The notes under the pieces were generated by a model. That model did not search any database and was not told the origin of the DNA. It saw only the letters and a list, made by a program, of their open reading frames with translations. From a virus, in the IMG/VR virus record IMGVR_UViG_3300028592_000023, positions 1-47,487 of that record: 47,487 nucleotides of DNA; one strand, 5' to 3'. Positions 33,118-40,958 of the stretch are shown in pieces. Made by a program: the position numbers and the translations under genes. The stretch's first letter is position 1; every line of letters starts with the position of its first letter.

Positions 33118-33677
33118 CAGAGCTTCACGCCCTGCTTCCACTCGACCCACAGCGCCAGCGTCATCGGCCGGTGCCGGTAGATGTAGTAGCCCGGCCGGAC
33201 GCGGTACGCCTTCTTCACCTTCCGCCCGGCGATGTAGGTCATGTACGGCTTGCCGAAGTAGTGGGTCAGGATCTTGTTGAGCTTCTGGATGTCCGCGCGC
33301 CACGTCGGCTGCCCCTTCACCCGCGGTGTCGTCTTCTCCGCCTCCATGTGCGCAGTGATCGGTAGGCCAGTGGCCCACTCGTAGATCATCACGGCGGCGA
33401 CGCGGTGTTCGTGCTCGGGACTGAGCTGCCGCAGGAACTTGCGGACCTCGCGCTCCCACTGGATCAGCTCGGGGTTCTCGCGTACCAGGTACTGCTTCTT
33501 CGTGAGAGGCATCTTCGCCCTCTCCGAATCGGGCAGCACGAGCTGGTCGACGCGGGTCGCCCGCGTACTCGCCTGTGCCGTCGACGGCACAGGCGATACA
33601 GGGGTCGTCTCCTTCCCCTTGTACCTCTCCTTCAAGACCTTCTCGATCTCTGACAGCAGCCCGTCCTGGTTACCCAT
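33117..33677 (-). CDS. Unknown basic protein, 186 residues, probably leaderless mRNA
   Basis: The family is not recognised. The N-terminal third is charged and Thr/Pro-rich; the C-terminal part is basic and compact (NKILTHYFGKPYMTYIAGRK, RPGYYIYRHRPMTLALWVEW), possibly nucleic-acid binding. No ribosome binding site precedes ATG 33677. Instead an extended -10-like TGCTACGCT ends six bases before the ATG, just after a strong terminator, suggesting its own promoter and a leaderless transcript. Confidence 0.65.
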   Translation of the reverse strand: MGNQDGLLSEIEKVLKERYKGKETTPVSPVPSTAQASTRATRVDQLVLPDSERAKMPLTKKQYLVRENPELIQWEREVRKFLRQLSPEHEHRVAAVMIYEWATGLPITAHMEAEKTTPRVKGQPTWRADIQKLNKILTHYFGKPYMTYIAGRKVKKAYRVRPGYYIYRHRPMTLALWVEWKQGVKL

Positions 33678-33683
33678 GCGGGC

Positions 33684-33692
33684 AGCGTAGCA
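33684..33692 (-). promoter_or_regulatory. Candidate extended -10 promoter
   Basis: On the leftward strand TGCTACGCT (TGN followed by a TANNNT-type hexamer) ends six bases before ATG 33677. It lies directly downstream of the terminator at 33698-33737, where a new promoter would be needed to express the last two leftward genes. Confidence 0.45.
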
Positions 33693-33697
33693 GGTAG

Positions 33698-33737
33698 AAA
33701 AAAGAGGAGGCTCGTGGCGGATGCCACGAGCCCCCTC
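33698..33737 (-). terminator. Rho-independent terminator after the primase-polymerase gene
   Basis: A 10-bp perfect stem (33709-33718 with 33723-33732) with a 4-nt loop, extended by four more pairs across one mismatch, is followed on the leftward strand by six T residues (33703-33698). It is the clearest intrinsic terminator in the window and lies about 20 bases after the Prim-Pol stop. Confidence 0.88.
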
Positions 33738-33755
33738 ACCTGCGCATGTGCAGGT

Positions 33756-34613
33756 CTAGCCGCTGTACGCGGCGATGTTGCTGACCAGCTTCTCGGCCTC
33801 GCTGACGTCCAGACCGACGGCGATGGCCCGGTCGTAGACCTTGTCCTCCCAGCCCTGCACCTCGGCCGCCTTCATCTGCGAGCCGATGGCGAAGAGCCGG
33901 TTGTTGCGCTGGCCGGCCGGGATGGGCTTCGCCAGCTCGGCCTCGGTGTTGTGCTGCAGAACGAGGATGTCGTCCACGTCCATCTCCTTCACGCTCGCGG
34001 CGACCGAACGGTTCTGGTCGCGTCGTTCCTTCTTCTCCCTGAGCCGGTCGGCCAGGAAGTCCGGCAACGTGGCGACGCCACGCGGGTTCCACCTCTGCGT
34101 CGGGTAGTGGTAGACACAGCCCGTCGCGCGGATGTCGATGCCCGTCGCGATCCCGATGACGTCGTCGTACCGGCCGTAGCCTGTCACGTCGTCCCAGGGT
34201 TCGTCGACGAAGTAGAACAGGTGGTAGCCATTGCCGCTCTTGCTGGTCTCAGCCAGCGTGGGCGGCAGCTCTCCGAGCTGCGGCATGTTCTCGAACCCGC
34301 CGTTCTTCCCGTCGACGTCGATGCAGATGAACGGCACCGAGCGCATGACGTAGGCGAACGGCTCACCGCGCTTGCGGTAGGCGTACGCGGTGACGCGGTT
34401 GTTGAACTTCCCGGCGAGAAAATTTTCCATGAAGCCGGGCGCTCGGACCCCGGTCTCCTTGTCGAGCTTCCCGTCGAGTCCCCACCCCGGCTGGGTGGAA
34501 CCGTCACGGTTCACGCTCACGGTGGCGACGTCGTAGAGGTCGGTCAGCACCGGGCTGTCCTCGTCGTACGTGTCAGTCATCCACCAGGGGTCCGTCGTCG
34601 AGAACTGCATCAT
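33756..34613 (-). CDS. Primase-polymerase (archaeo-eukaryotic primase fold)
   Basis: The 285-residue protein makes primers and can extend DNA. Catalytic signatures are visible: FICIDVDG with D99 and D101, SKSGNGYHLFY (about 124-134, H131), and TGIDIRATG with D160. This is the N-terminal Prim-Pol domain of bifunctional phage replicases; the helicase part is a separate gene just upstream, overlapping by 41 bases. Two adjacent ATGs (34613 and 34610) follow AAGGAGAC; the second has better spacing. Codons for residues 62-65 (ATG GAA AAT TTT) are unusually A/T-rich. Confidence 0.85.
   Translation of the reverse strand: MMQFSTTDPWWMTDTYDEDSPVLTDLYDVATVSVNRDGSTQPGWGLDGKLDKETGVRAPGFMENFLAGKFNNRVTAYAYRKRGEPFAYVMRSVPFICIDVDGKNGGFENMPQLGELPPTLAETSKSGNGYHLFYFVDEPWDDVTGYGRYDDVIGIATGIDIRATGCVYHYPTQRWNPRGVATLPDFLADRLREKKERRDQNRSVAASVKEMDVDDILVLQHNTEAELAKPIPAGQRNNRLFAIGSQMKAAEVQGWEDKVYDRAIAVGLDVSEAEKLVSNIAAYSG
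34418..34427. promoter_or_regulatory. A/T island GAAAATTTTC inside the primase-polymerase gene
   Basis: A perfect 10-bp palindrome with eight consecutive A/T bases interrupts DNA that is otherwise strongly G+C-rich. It forces the rare codons GAA AAT TTT in a row where this genome normally uses GAG AAC TTC. A DNA-level role (protein binding or origin unwinding) is possible. Confidence 0.35.
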
Positions 34614-35973
34614 CGTCTCCTTCCTCGGTGAGCTTCTCGATCATGCGCTTCGCGTCGTCGGTGTAACCGTCGACGACCCAGACCTTCTTGATGGACTTGC
34701 CATCGCGTACCGACTTGCGCACCAGGACGTAGCACTCCTTGAGCATCCGCATCGCGTCGATCGCGGAGTACTCGTCCTTCCCGTTGAGCAGCCAGGCATG
34801 GAACTGCCCGGCCAACTCCTCAGCCGGACGGCCGATGATGCGGTGCACGTTGTCCGGGTCCTTCACGATGAGCTCGTGCAGGTGCTGGAACGTCTTGCTG
34901 TTGAGCTGGATCTGCTCGATCTGCAGGTCGTAGGACGCCTGCGATGCCTTGAGCTTCTCTGCCCGCTCGAAGTGCTGGACGTAGTGGTCCAGCAGGAGCG
35001 AGAGGAATCCGCCGAGGATCGGTTCGGAGAGCATGTGCTCCTCGAACGCACCGTCGAGCGGGTACTCCTTCGGGAACCAGAAGCGGACGATCCGCCGCTG
35101 GAGAGCCTTGCTCTTGTCACGAGCCTTCGGCTCCTGCTGCTGTCCTTCCAGGAACAGCGCGTTCGTCTGCACGATGGTGTTCGTGCTGGCGTACAGCAGG
35201 CGCACGCCGTACTTCTCGCCGACGACGAGCGTCTTCTCCGTGCTGCTGTCGTCGACGTACTTGGCGGACGCGTCGAAGACGATGTTCGCCAGCTTGTTGT
35301 TCAGGTCGACGATGGATGGAGCGTTCGCCGCCATCTGCTGACGGGTCACGTTCGAGACGTTGGCGGCGCCGAGCGTCTTCTCCAGCATCTTGAGCAGCGT
35401 GCTCTTGCCGTTGCGTCCTTCACCGAGCAGCAGCACGATCTTCGCTGCCGACCAGCCCGGTGCGAGCACCGTAGCCAGGTGGTGCAGGAGCGAGTGGACC
35501 GGCTCGATGTCACCGAGCCACTCCGTCATCACGGCGAGGATCTCGTCCTTCACGGCCTGGTCCTCGTTGAGCGTGGGCCAGAGCACGTTCGGGATGAAGT
35601 CGCCGTTCGGCTCGACCAGCTGCCCCTTGGCATCGAGCACTCGCAGCCCGTCAGTCGTCTTGACGAAGAGCTCGTCGACGTGCGGCTTCGTGGGCCGCGC
35701 CGCCTCCTGCTTGAGCATGTAGTGGAACGAGCTGAACTCGCTCGGGTTCTGGAACAGGATGTGCCCCACCCTGTTCCCGAAGTCCTCGACGTCCTCGGGG
35801 GACATCGGGAGCCAGACCGTCTCCTTCGGGTCCGGGATCGTAGATGAGACGACCGGGTTGGACCAGAGGACGGGCACGAAGAGCTGGCTGTTGTGCTTCA
35901 CCAACTGGTACTGCTGTGCCAGAGCCGTAGCTGTACGGTGCATCTCCGGCTTGGTCTTCGGTGTCTTCGCCAC
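34573..35973 (-). CDS. SF3 helicase (D5/poxvirus-type replicative helicase)
   Basis: The 466-residue protein carries superfamily 3 ATPase motifs: Walker A GEGRNGKST (184-192), Walker B LANIVFDAS (229-236) and motif C LLYASTNTIV (259-268, sensor N265). Residues 1-150 resemble the D5 N-terminal region and the C-terminal 150 residues form a helical tail. Together with the downstream Prim-Pol it makes a split primase-helicase that would open and prime the origin. GTG 35973 has a strong AGGAGG site. The acidic C-terminal tail overlaps the Prim-Pol start. Confidence 0.85.
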   Translation of the reverse strand: MAKTPKTKPEMHRTATALAQQYQLVKHNSQLFVPVLWSNPVVSSTIPDPKETVWLPMSPEDVEDFGNRVGHILFQNPSEFSSFHYMLKQEAARPTKPHVDELFVKTTDGLRVLDAKGQLVEPNGDFIPNVLWPTLNEDQAVKDEILAVMTEWLGDIEPVHSLLHHLATVLAPGWSAAKIVLLLGEGRNGKSTLLKMLEKTLGAANVSNVTRQQMAANAPSIVDLNNKLANIVFDASAKYVDDSSTEKTLVVGEKYGVRLLYASTNTIVQTNALFLEGQQQEPKARDKSKALQRRIVRFWFPKEYPLDGAFEEHMLSEPILGGFLSLLLDHYVQHFERAEKLKASQASYDLQIEQIQLNSKTFQHLHELIVKDPDNVHRIIGRPAEELAGQFHAWLLNGKDEYSAIDAMRMLKECYVLVRKSVRDGKSIKKVWVVDGYTDDAKRMIEKLTEEGDDDAVLDDGPLVDD

Positions 35974-36004
35974 CGCAGTCCTCCTGTTGCTCGAAGGGAC
36001 AGAC

Positions 36005-36045
36005 GGGGCGGGCGGTCACCCACATCACTAGGAACCGCCCGCCCC
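36005..36045 (-). terminator. G/C hairpin after the 37-residue gene
   Basis: A 12-bp perfect stem (36005-36016 with 36034-36045) and a 17-nt loop start five bases after the stop codon of the small leftward gene and end 32 bases before the SF3 helicase start. No T-run follows, so it may attenuate or stabilise rather than fully terminate. Confidence 0.6.
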
Positions 36046-36049
36046 GCCG

Positions 36050-36163
36050 TCACTGCTGAGCGCGCTTCGCCGCGTCGAACTTCATCTCCACGAGGAGAAC
36101 GTCCTCGGGAGAATCCGCTTCGACCAGCTCGTCGATCAGCGTCTCTCGCGTGTTGTCGGGCAT
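36050..36163 (-). CDS. Tiny acidic protein, 37 residues
   Basis: ATG 36163 follows a good ribosome binding site (AAAGGAAGG). The 37-residue product (NTRETLIDELVEADSPEDVL...) is a helical, acidic peptide of unknown function between the SF2 and SF3 helicase genes. A hairpin follows its stop at once, which supports a real transcription unit boundary. Confidence 0.65.
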   Translation of the reverse strand: MPDNTRETLIDELVEADSPEDVLLVEMKFDAAKRAQQ

Positions 36164-36230
36164 GCCTTGCCTTCCTTTCCTCGGGCGCTAGCGATGGTTC
36201 TCCACTAGCCCCACCCCCAAGTGTCCGAGG

Positions 36231-37427
36231 TCAGGTGACACCGAGGCACAACCGCACCACGGTCTTCTTGCTCACGTTCGACGCCGTACCGCGGGGGAGG
36301 ATTCGGCCGATGACCTGCCTCCTCAGCGCTGCGTCGTCCGTGTCGTCCAGCAGGATGAGCATGTCGCAGACCTTGTCGAGGCCGTCGACTCCTGTGGACA
36401 TGGTCGCCGTCCCGAACAGGACGTCGAGCTCGCCGGCCTTGAACGCGGTCAGCGTCTTGTCGGCGTGCTTCGGGTTGGGCTGGTAGGTCACCAGTCCGGA
36501 CCGGGCCCCGGCCACGAGCGCCGCCTTGTGAGCAGCCTCCGCGATCTCGGCCCGCGCGCAGAACACCATGACCGGGGTCGTGGCGTTCCCTGCCTCTCGA
36601 GCGAGGACGTCGTACACCTCGTCTCGGAGGAAGCCGTCGTCGTCGATGAGCTGGTGCTTGCGGTAGGCAGACACCTGCTCCATGCGTGAGGCGATGATGC
36701 GCCCGCGGCGACGGTCGAGTCCGTACTCCTCCAGCTCGTCCGGGATCTCCGTGTCGAGCATGATGTCGGCGATCGGGAAGTCTGCGTGCGGGTCGTCCAC
36801 GTGGTAGACGTGAGGCAACGCAGCCAGGTGATCCCGTGCCGACCGCCCGTCGAGGAAGCCCTCGACGATGGGCGTCTGCCCGAAGGCGTTGTAGCTGGTG
36901 ATGCAGTTGCGGTACAGCCACTCGATGTAGCCGCCCTTGCTGCCGATCGGGTCGAGCACGTGCTCGACGCAGTAGACCCGCTCGACGTCGTTGTAGTTCG
37001 GCGTCGCCGACAGGATGACCAGCGGCGCCTGCATGCCCTTGGCCTGCGTGCGCAGCCGGGTCCAGCCGCTGCCCGTGTGGCCGCCGAGCATGTGGAACTC
37101 GTCGATGATGAACGGCCGCAGGCGCGAGAACTTCCGCCCCTTCTGCCGGTAGAGCGCGTGGCTGATGGTCTCGACCCGCAGTCCGATCTTCTCGGCGTGG
37201 GTCTTCCACTGGCCGTGGGTCTTCGGCGGGGCGACGACGGTGATGTCGTTGACCCCCGCCTCAGCCATCATGGCGAGCGCGGTGTACGTCTTGCCGGCGC
37301 CCGTGCGGAAGTACAGGCACGAGCGCAGCTCGGCACTGTCGGTGTGCAGCTCGCCGTCGAGTGCCTCCACCTGGTAGTCGAACCAGTCGATCTCCCAGGC
37401 GGAGGCCATCTCTGAACGAGAGATCAC
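36231..37427 (-). CDS. SF2 DNA helicase
   Basis: The roughly 398-residue DEAD-like helicase shows motif I RTGAGKT (41-47), motif II DEFH (109-112), motif III SATPN (140-144) and a motif VI region QVIGRILPRG near the C-terminus. It should unwind or remodel DNA during replication or repair. GTG 37427 is preferred because it makes the GTGA overlap with the preceding stop; ATG 37409 is an alternative, and neither has a strong ribosome binding site. About 70 non-coding bases follow its stop before the next small gene. Confidence 0.85.
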   Translation of the reverse strand: MISRSEMASAWEIDWFDYQVEALDGELHTDSAELRSCLYFRTGAGKTYTALAMMAEAGVNDITVVAPPKTHGQWKTHAEKIGLRVETISHALYRQKGRKFSRLRPFIIDEFHMLGGHTGSGWTRLRTQAKGMQAPLVILSATPNYNDVERVYCVEHVLDPIGSKGGYIEWLYRNCITSYNAFGQTPIVEGFLDGRSARDHLAALPHVYHVDDPHADFPIADIMLDTEIPDELEEYGLDRRRGRIIASRMEQVSAYRKHQLIDDDGFLRDEVYDVLAREAGNATTPVMVFCARAEIAEAAHKAALVAGARSGLVTYQPNPKHADKTLTAFKAGELDVLFGTATMSTGVDGLDKVCDMLILLDDTDDAALRRQVIGRILPRGTASNVSKKTVVRLCLGVT

Positions 37428-37909
37428 GTCGTTGCCAACGCGTGGTCGTTGAACCACACCTGCTTGGTGGCGTAGGCATCGCCGACGCCGCGCCAGTCAC
37501 AGCCGGTGCAGATCCACTGGTCGGCGGTGTACGGCCGACGGCGGAACTGGTGGTCGCTGTGAATGTTGCTGATCGCGATGAGCGGGTGCTCCTGCTTCTC
37601 GCGCTCCTTGCGCTTGGCGATGAACTCGTCGACCGACCGCGCCGAGATCATGTCGTCGCCGACGAGCTTGCGGAAGATGTCGAGGTAGCCCTCGATGTCG
37701 TCGCTGTTGTCGGAGTAGTTCGGCGACTGACGGAGCCGCACCGTCTTCATCAGCAGCTGCATGATGGGCACGTCGGTCGCCTTGATCTCGACGCCGAGGT
37801 ACCCGGACCAGACCTGTGCGATCTGCGGGAAGGTCACGGTGGGGTCACCGTAGACCTGGACTCGCTCGTCGATGACCTCGGCGAGCGTCTCGTTCCTGTC
37901 GTCCGTCAC
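37424..37909 (-). CDS. DUF6378-type protein with C-terminal zinc knuckle
   Basis: Residues about 1-90 (ETLAEVIDERVQVYGDP, QLLMKTVRLRQSPNYSDN.DDIEGYLDIFRKL) match the phage DUF6378 pattern as I remember it; the function is not known. The C-terminal part adds CTGCDW with later His residues (HSDHQF and WFNDHAL), a likely zinc finger. The GTG start overlaps the previous stop (GTGA), and the end overlaps the SF2 helicase start. Confidence 0.7.
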   Translation of the reverse strand: MTDDRNETLAEVIDERVQVYGDPTVTFPQIAQVWSGYLGVEIKATDVPIMQLLMKTVRLRQSPNYSDNSDDIEGYLDIFRKLVGDDMISARSVDEFIAKRKEREKQEHPLIAISNIHSDHQFRRRPYTADQWICTGCDWRGVGDAYATKQVWFNDHALATT

Positions 37910-38055
37910 GACTCGTCTCTCTCCTTCTGGTGGCGGTTCTTGCGGCGCTGCTTCAGGGCGCGCTCGCGCTTGACCTTGGCGTGGTACTTGTCGGACTTGC
38001 CCCGGTAGTACGCGATCAGCTCGCTCCGGGTCTTGGCGTTGCGTCGACCGGGCAC
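37906..38055 (-). CDS. Very basic small protein, 49 residues
   Basis: GTG 38055 shares one base with the RuvC stop, and the stop overlaps the next GTG. The 49-residue product is about 40 percent Lys/Arg (KVKRERALKQRRKNRHQKER) and should bind DNA or RNA. The function is unknown. Confidence 0.65.
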   Translation of the reverse strand: MPGRRNAKTRSELIAYYRGKSDKYHAKVKRERALKQRRKNRHQKERDES

Positions 38056-38516
38056 TACGGCCTCCTGACCAGGTGCTTCACCACGAAGTCGAAGACGACG
38101 CGGTTCAGCTCCTCGTCCTTGAGCGCGCCGTACAGGCCGATCCTAGCGGCCGACCGCAGGTCCTGGTGATGGGTGGTCTGGGCGAAACGCCAGACCCCCA
38201 CCAGCTCCATGAGCGGCTGCTTGACCACGGCCTTGATGCCCGTGTTGTCGACGATCTTGGCGTTCGGCAGCGACCGGCGCAGGGCGCCGACGTGGTCGCG
38301 CATCCGGCTGTCCGTGGAGTAGGTGTTGCCCCGCTCCCGGTACGCCTCGATGAAGACGTGGGCCCCCGGGAACCGGCGGGTCCACAGCACGGCGTCGTTG
38401 ATCTTGTCCCCGGCCAGCACCTCGCTCGTGACGCGGCAGCGGTCGGGCAGGAACTCCATCGCGACGGCGCCCATGTGCACCAGGCCCGGGTCGATCCCGA
38501 TGAACGTGGTGCTCAC
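38055..38516 (-). CDS. RuvC-like Holliday junction resolvase
   Basis: The 153-residue protein has the RNase H-fold resolvase signature: D9 in FIGIDPG, E57 in VFIEAY, and a late HHQD (H116, H117, D119) in the last catalytic helix. It would cut branched DNA made by replication and recombination so that it can be packaged. Length matches bacterial RuvC without extra domains. The GTG start overlaps the previous stop. Confidence 0.82.
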   Translation of the reverse strand: MSTTFIGIDPGLVHMGAVAMEFLPDRCRVTSEVLAGDKINDAVLWTRRFPGAHVFIEAYRERGNTYSTDSRMRDHVGALRRSLPNAKIVDNTGIKAVVKQPLMELVGVWRFAQTTHHQDLRSAARIGLYGALKDEELNRVVFDFVVKHLVRRP

Positions 38517-38755
38517 GGCTGCTGCGTTCGGATCGCGTCGAGCATCGCCCGCTTCTCGGCCTCGATCTTGTCGAGGTCGATGTCGAAGAAGTCGGCGAGG
38601 ATCTCGAACGTGGTGCGCTGGTCCGGCACGAGCCGGCCGCTGTCGTTGTAGTGCGCGAGGATGTAGCCGCCGCTCTCGATGAACTCACCGATCTGCTGGC
38701 TGGCGTCGACGATCTTCGCCATGCGCTCGTGCTCGGGGTACTGGCCGTCGGCCAT
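38513..38755 (-). CDS. Small acidic helical protein, 80 residues
   Basis: ATG 38755 follows AAGGAG with good spacing, so it is preferred over an in-frame start 36 bases upstream. The product (SGGYILAHYNDSGRLVPDQR, FFDIDLDKIEAEKRAML) has no recognised family. It opens the RuvC/DUF6378/helicase run, joined by 4-base overlaps. Confidence 0.6.
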   Translation of the reverse strand: MADGQYPEHERMAKIVDASQQIGEFIESGGYILAHYNDSGRLVPDQRTTFEILADFFDIDLDKIEAEKRAMLDAIRTQQP

Positions 38756-38778
38756 GTTGATCTCCTTCGTGAAGGAGA

Positions 38779-38805
38779 CGGGGCCGCCCACTTACGACGG
38801 CCCCG
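38779..38805 (-). terminator. Hairpin between the DNA polymerase gene and the next gene
   Basis: CGGGGCCG (38779-38786) pairs with CGGCCCCG (38798-38805), 8 bp with an 11-nt loop, in the 57-base gap after the polymerase stop. No T-run follows; the ribosome binding site of the next gene lies just downstream. Confidence 0.55.
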
Positions 38806-38812
38806 CCTCGGT

Positions 38813-40927
38813 CTACTTGATGTAGCGGTGCGCGTACTTCACGTCCGCTTCGAGCGGGAACGACAACCACGGTCCCGGGTAGGACATCGCCTTCTCCATC
38901 GTGAGGATGGCGTAGTCCAGCTGCACCTCGCCGCTGGTGATGGTGCCGGTCGGCGGTCGCCACTCCAGCACGATCTCATCGTGGAACTGCCCGATGACCA
39001 TGACGTTCGGGATCTTCGATGCCCACGTGTGCAGCGACTGCAGGCTGCGCATGAACAGCTCACGGCAGAACGACTGCGTCAGGATGCCCGCGATCTTCCC
39101 GCCGTACAGCCGGTACCACTGGTGCGGCGGCGTCGTCATGCGCGCGCGCCACAGGTCACCGCCCTTGAGCTCAGACGGCCGGTAGTAGCAGACATCCCTG
39201 CCCCGGTAGTAGCAGCCGTGAAAGATACGGTTCAGCCACGCAGAACCTTGGGGCGTGTAGACCCGCAGCTCGATGGACTGTGCACCAGGGTGCTGCTGCT
39301 TGAGCGACTCGGGTGTCTCGACCGGGCAGATCATGACAGTGCCGCCGGTAGGGATGTCGTACGTGGTGACCTGTCCTGCCAACGCCTGGTGCATCATGTC
39401 GTCGAGCTTGCGCCAGAGCTGGACCGTTGCCGGGCATGCCCCGCGCCAGTCCGCGACGATGGCGGCTGACTCTCCCTCCGCCATGAAGATGCCCATGCGC
39501 TCGGCGAAGTCGTGCACCGCACCTGCTCCGGCGCCGTACCCGCACGCCAGCTCGCCGACCTTGCCGCCCTGTCGCTGCTGCTTCGTCACGTCCTCGTAGG
39601 CCACGCCGTTGAAGGACGAGTACGTCGTCGCCAGTCGGCGGTAGACGTCATCGCCACGCCGGTAGGCGTCGAGCTTCCACTGCTCGCCTGCGATGTAGGC
39701 CAGGCCGCGAGACTCGACGGACTTGAAGTCGCCGACAAGCAGCAGCCCGGACGGGTGCTCCGCCTTGAACACCTGACGGATGTTGTGCGTGAGCTTGTCG
39801 TTGTCCCACGGCACACCTGCGAACGAGGTGAGCAGCTCCTCGACGTCGCCGATCTCCTCGTCCAGACGGGCGAGGTTCTGCAGCTGCGCGCCGCGGCCGG
39901 ATGTCCGGTAGGTCTGTCCGGCACCGACGTGCAGGTACTGCCCCTTGAGCCGGCCGTCCTGTGCGGTCAGGTCGATGATCGTCTGGAGCTTGGTCAGGCT
40001 GGACCCGCCTCGCTCCTGCTTGACCTTGAGCATCTCGAGCACCTCGTTCAGCTCTTCACGCGTGCCTCGGCCCGGAGTAGTGGGCAGATCCGGCATGTGC
40101 ATCCGGGTCTCCACCCGGTTGATGAGCTTCGGCAGGTTCGTCTTGTCGAACGACTTCGCCTTGACTCCGCGCGCCTCGCACCACCGCTGCAGCTGCTGGT
40201 AGCTGCGGAAGTTGAGCTCCTTGTCCGGGTCGAACCTCGCCTGGAAGTCAGCCTCCAGTGCGGCGAGGTTCAGCTGGTACAGCTCCTGCATGCTGTGCAC
40301 GAGATCGAGGTCGACTGCCCACCCGATGTCGTTCATCTGGTGGGTGATCTCCTCGAACTCGTACTCGATGGGCGCGATCCTGTGCAGGTACCGCATGTTG
40401 ATCTTGCGGCTCAGGTCAGCGTCGACACCGCAGTAGCGCAGGAAGTCATGCCACTGCTGGAGCAGCGCAGGGTTGTTGCGCAGCTCGTCGGCCGTGTACG
40501 GGCGGCCGCCGTTCTCCTTGGTCGGGACGGAGAACGTCTTGATGAGGTGACTGCCGAGCTCGATCTTGTCTTCGCCCAGCAGCTGAGGTGCAGCTGCTTC
40601 GAGCTTGCTGCCCGCACCCATCGCTCGCGCCGTGACAGCGGAGTCGATGAACTGCCCGCCGTAGGCGATGCCCATCTTCTGCAGCACCGCGCGCTCGAAG
40701 CCAGCGTTGTGCGCTGAGATCGACGTGATGTACTGCAAGTCGTGGATGAATCGACGCATTGCCTTGTCAGGTGTCAGGACGAAGTCGTAGTACGTGATCG
40801 AGCCGTGCGTGTTCGAGATGGCAGCACACAGGACGGTGAAGTCCGGACTGTCCATGTAGCGGTACATGCCGTGTGTCTTGATGTCGACGCCCGAGAACGT
40901 CTCGAAGTCGAGTCCTTCGTGGCTCAT
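38813..40927 (-). CDS. DNA polymerase, family A, with 3'-5' exonuclease
   Basis: The 704-residue replicative polymerase has an N-terminal DnaQ-type proofreading domain: LDFETFS (D7, E9), AHNAGFERAVL (72-82) and YCGVDADLS (165-173). Polymerase motifs are YRTSGRGAQLQNL (340-352), motif A LLLVGDFKSVESRGLA with D400, motif B KQQRQGGKVGELACGYG (449-465) and motif C GQFHDEIVLEW with H649, D650, E651. Catalytic aspartates D400 and D650 are present. Length is typical of phage T7/PolA-like enzymes. A short 30-base gap holding a hairpin separates it from the nuclease gene. Confidence 0.95.
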   Translation of the reverse strand: MSHEGLDFETFSGVDIKTHGMYRYMDSPDFTVLCAAISNTHGSITYYDFVLTPDKAMRRFIHDLQYITSISAHNAGFERAVLQKMGIAYGGQFIDSAVTARAMGAGSKLEAAAPQLLGEDKIELGSHLIKTFSVPTKENGGRPYTADELRNNPALLQQWHDFLRYCGVDADLSRKINMRYLHRIAPIEYEFEEITHQMNDIGWAVDLDLVHSMQELYQLNLAALEADFQARFDPDKELNFRSYQQLQRWCEARGVKAKSFDKTNLPKLINRVETRMHMPDLPTTPGRGTREELNEVLEMLKVKQERGGSSLTKLQTIIDLTAQDGRLKGQYLHVGAGQTYRTSGRGAQLQNLARLDEEIGDVEELLTSFAGVPWDNDKLTHNIRQVFKAEHPSGLLLVGDFKSVESRGLAYIAGEQWKLDAYRRGDDVYRRLATTYSSFNGVAYEDVTKQQRQGGKVGELACGYGAGAGAVHDFAERMGIFMAEGESAAIVADWRGACPATVQLWRKLDDMMHQALAGQVTTYDIPTGGTVMICPVETPESLKQQHPGAQSIELRVYTPQGSAWLNRIFHGCYYRGRDVCYYRPSELKGGDLWRARMTTPPHQWYRLYGGKIAGILTQSFCRELFMRSLQSLHTWASKIPNVMVIGQFHDEIVLEWRPPTGTITSGEVQLDYAILTMEKAMSYPGPWLSFPLEADVKYAHRYIK

Positions 40928-40940
40928 GGTGTTCCTCTCT

Positions 40941-40958
40941 ACGACGGATGACCGTCGT
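40941..40958 (-). terminator. Short hairpin between the nuclease and polymerase genes
   Basis: ACGACGG (40941-40947) pairs with CCGTCGT (40952-40958) around a 4-nt loop, touching the stop codon of the nuclease gene. There is no T-run, so it is a weak attenuator candidate. Confidence 0.45.
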
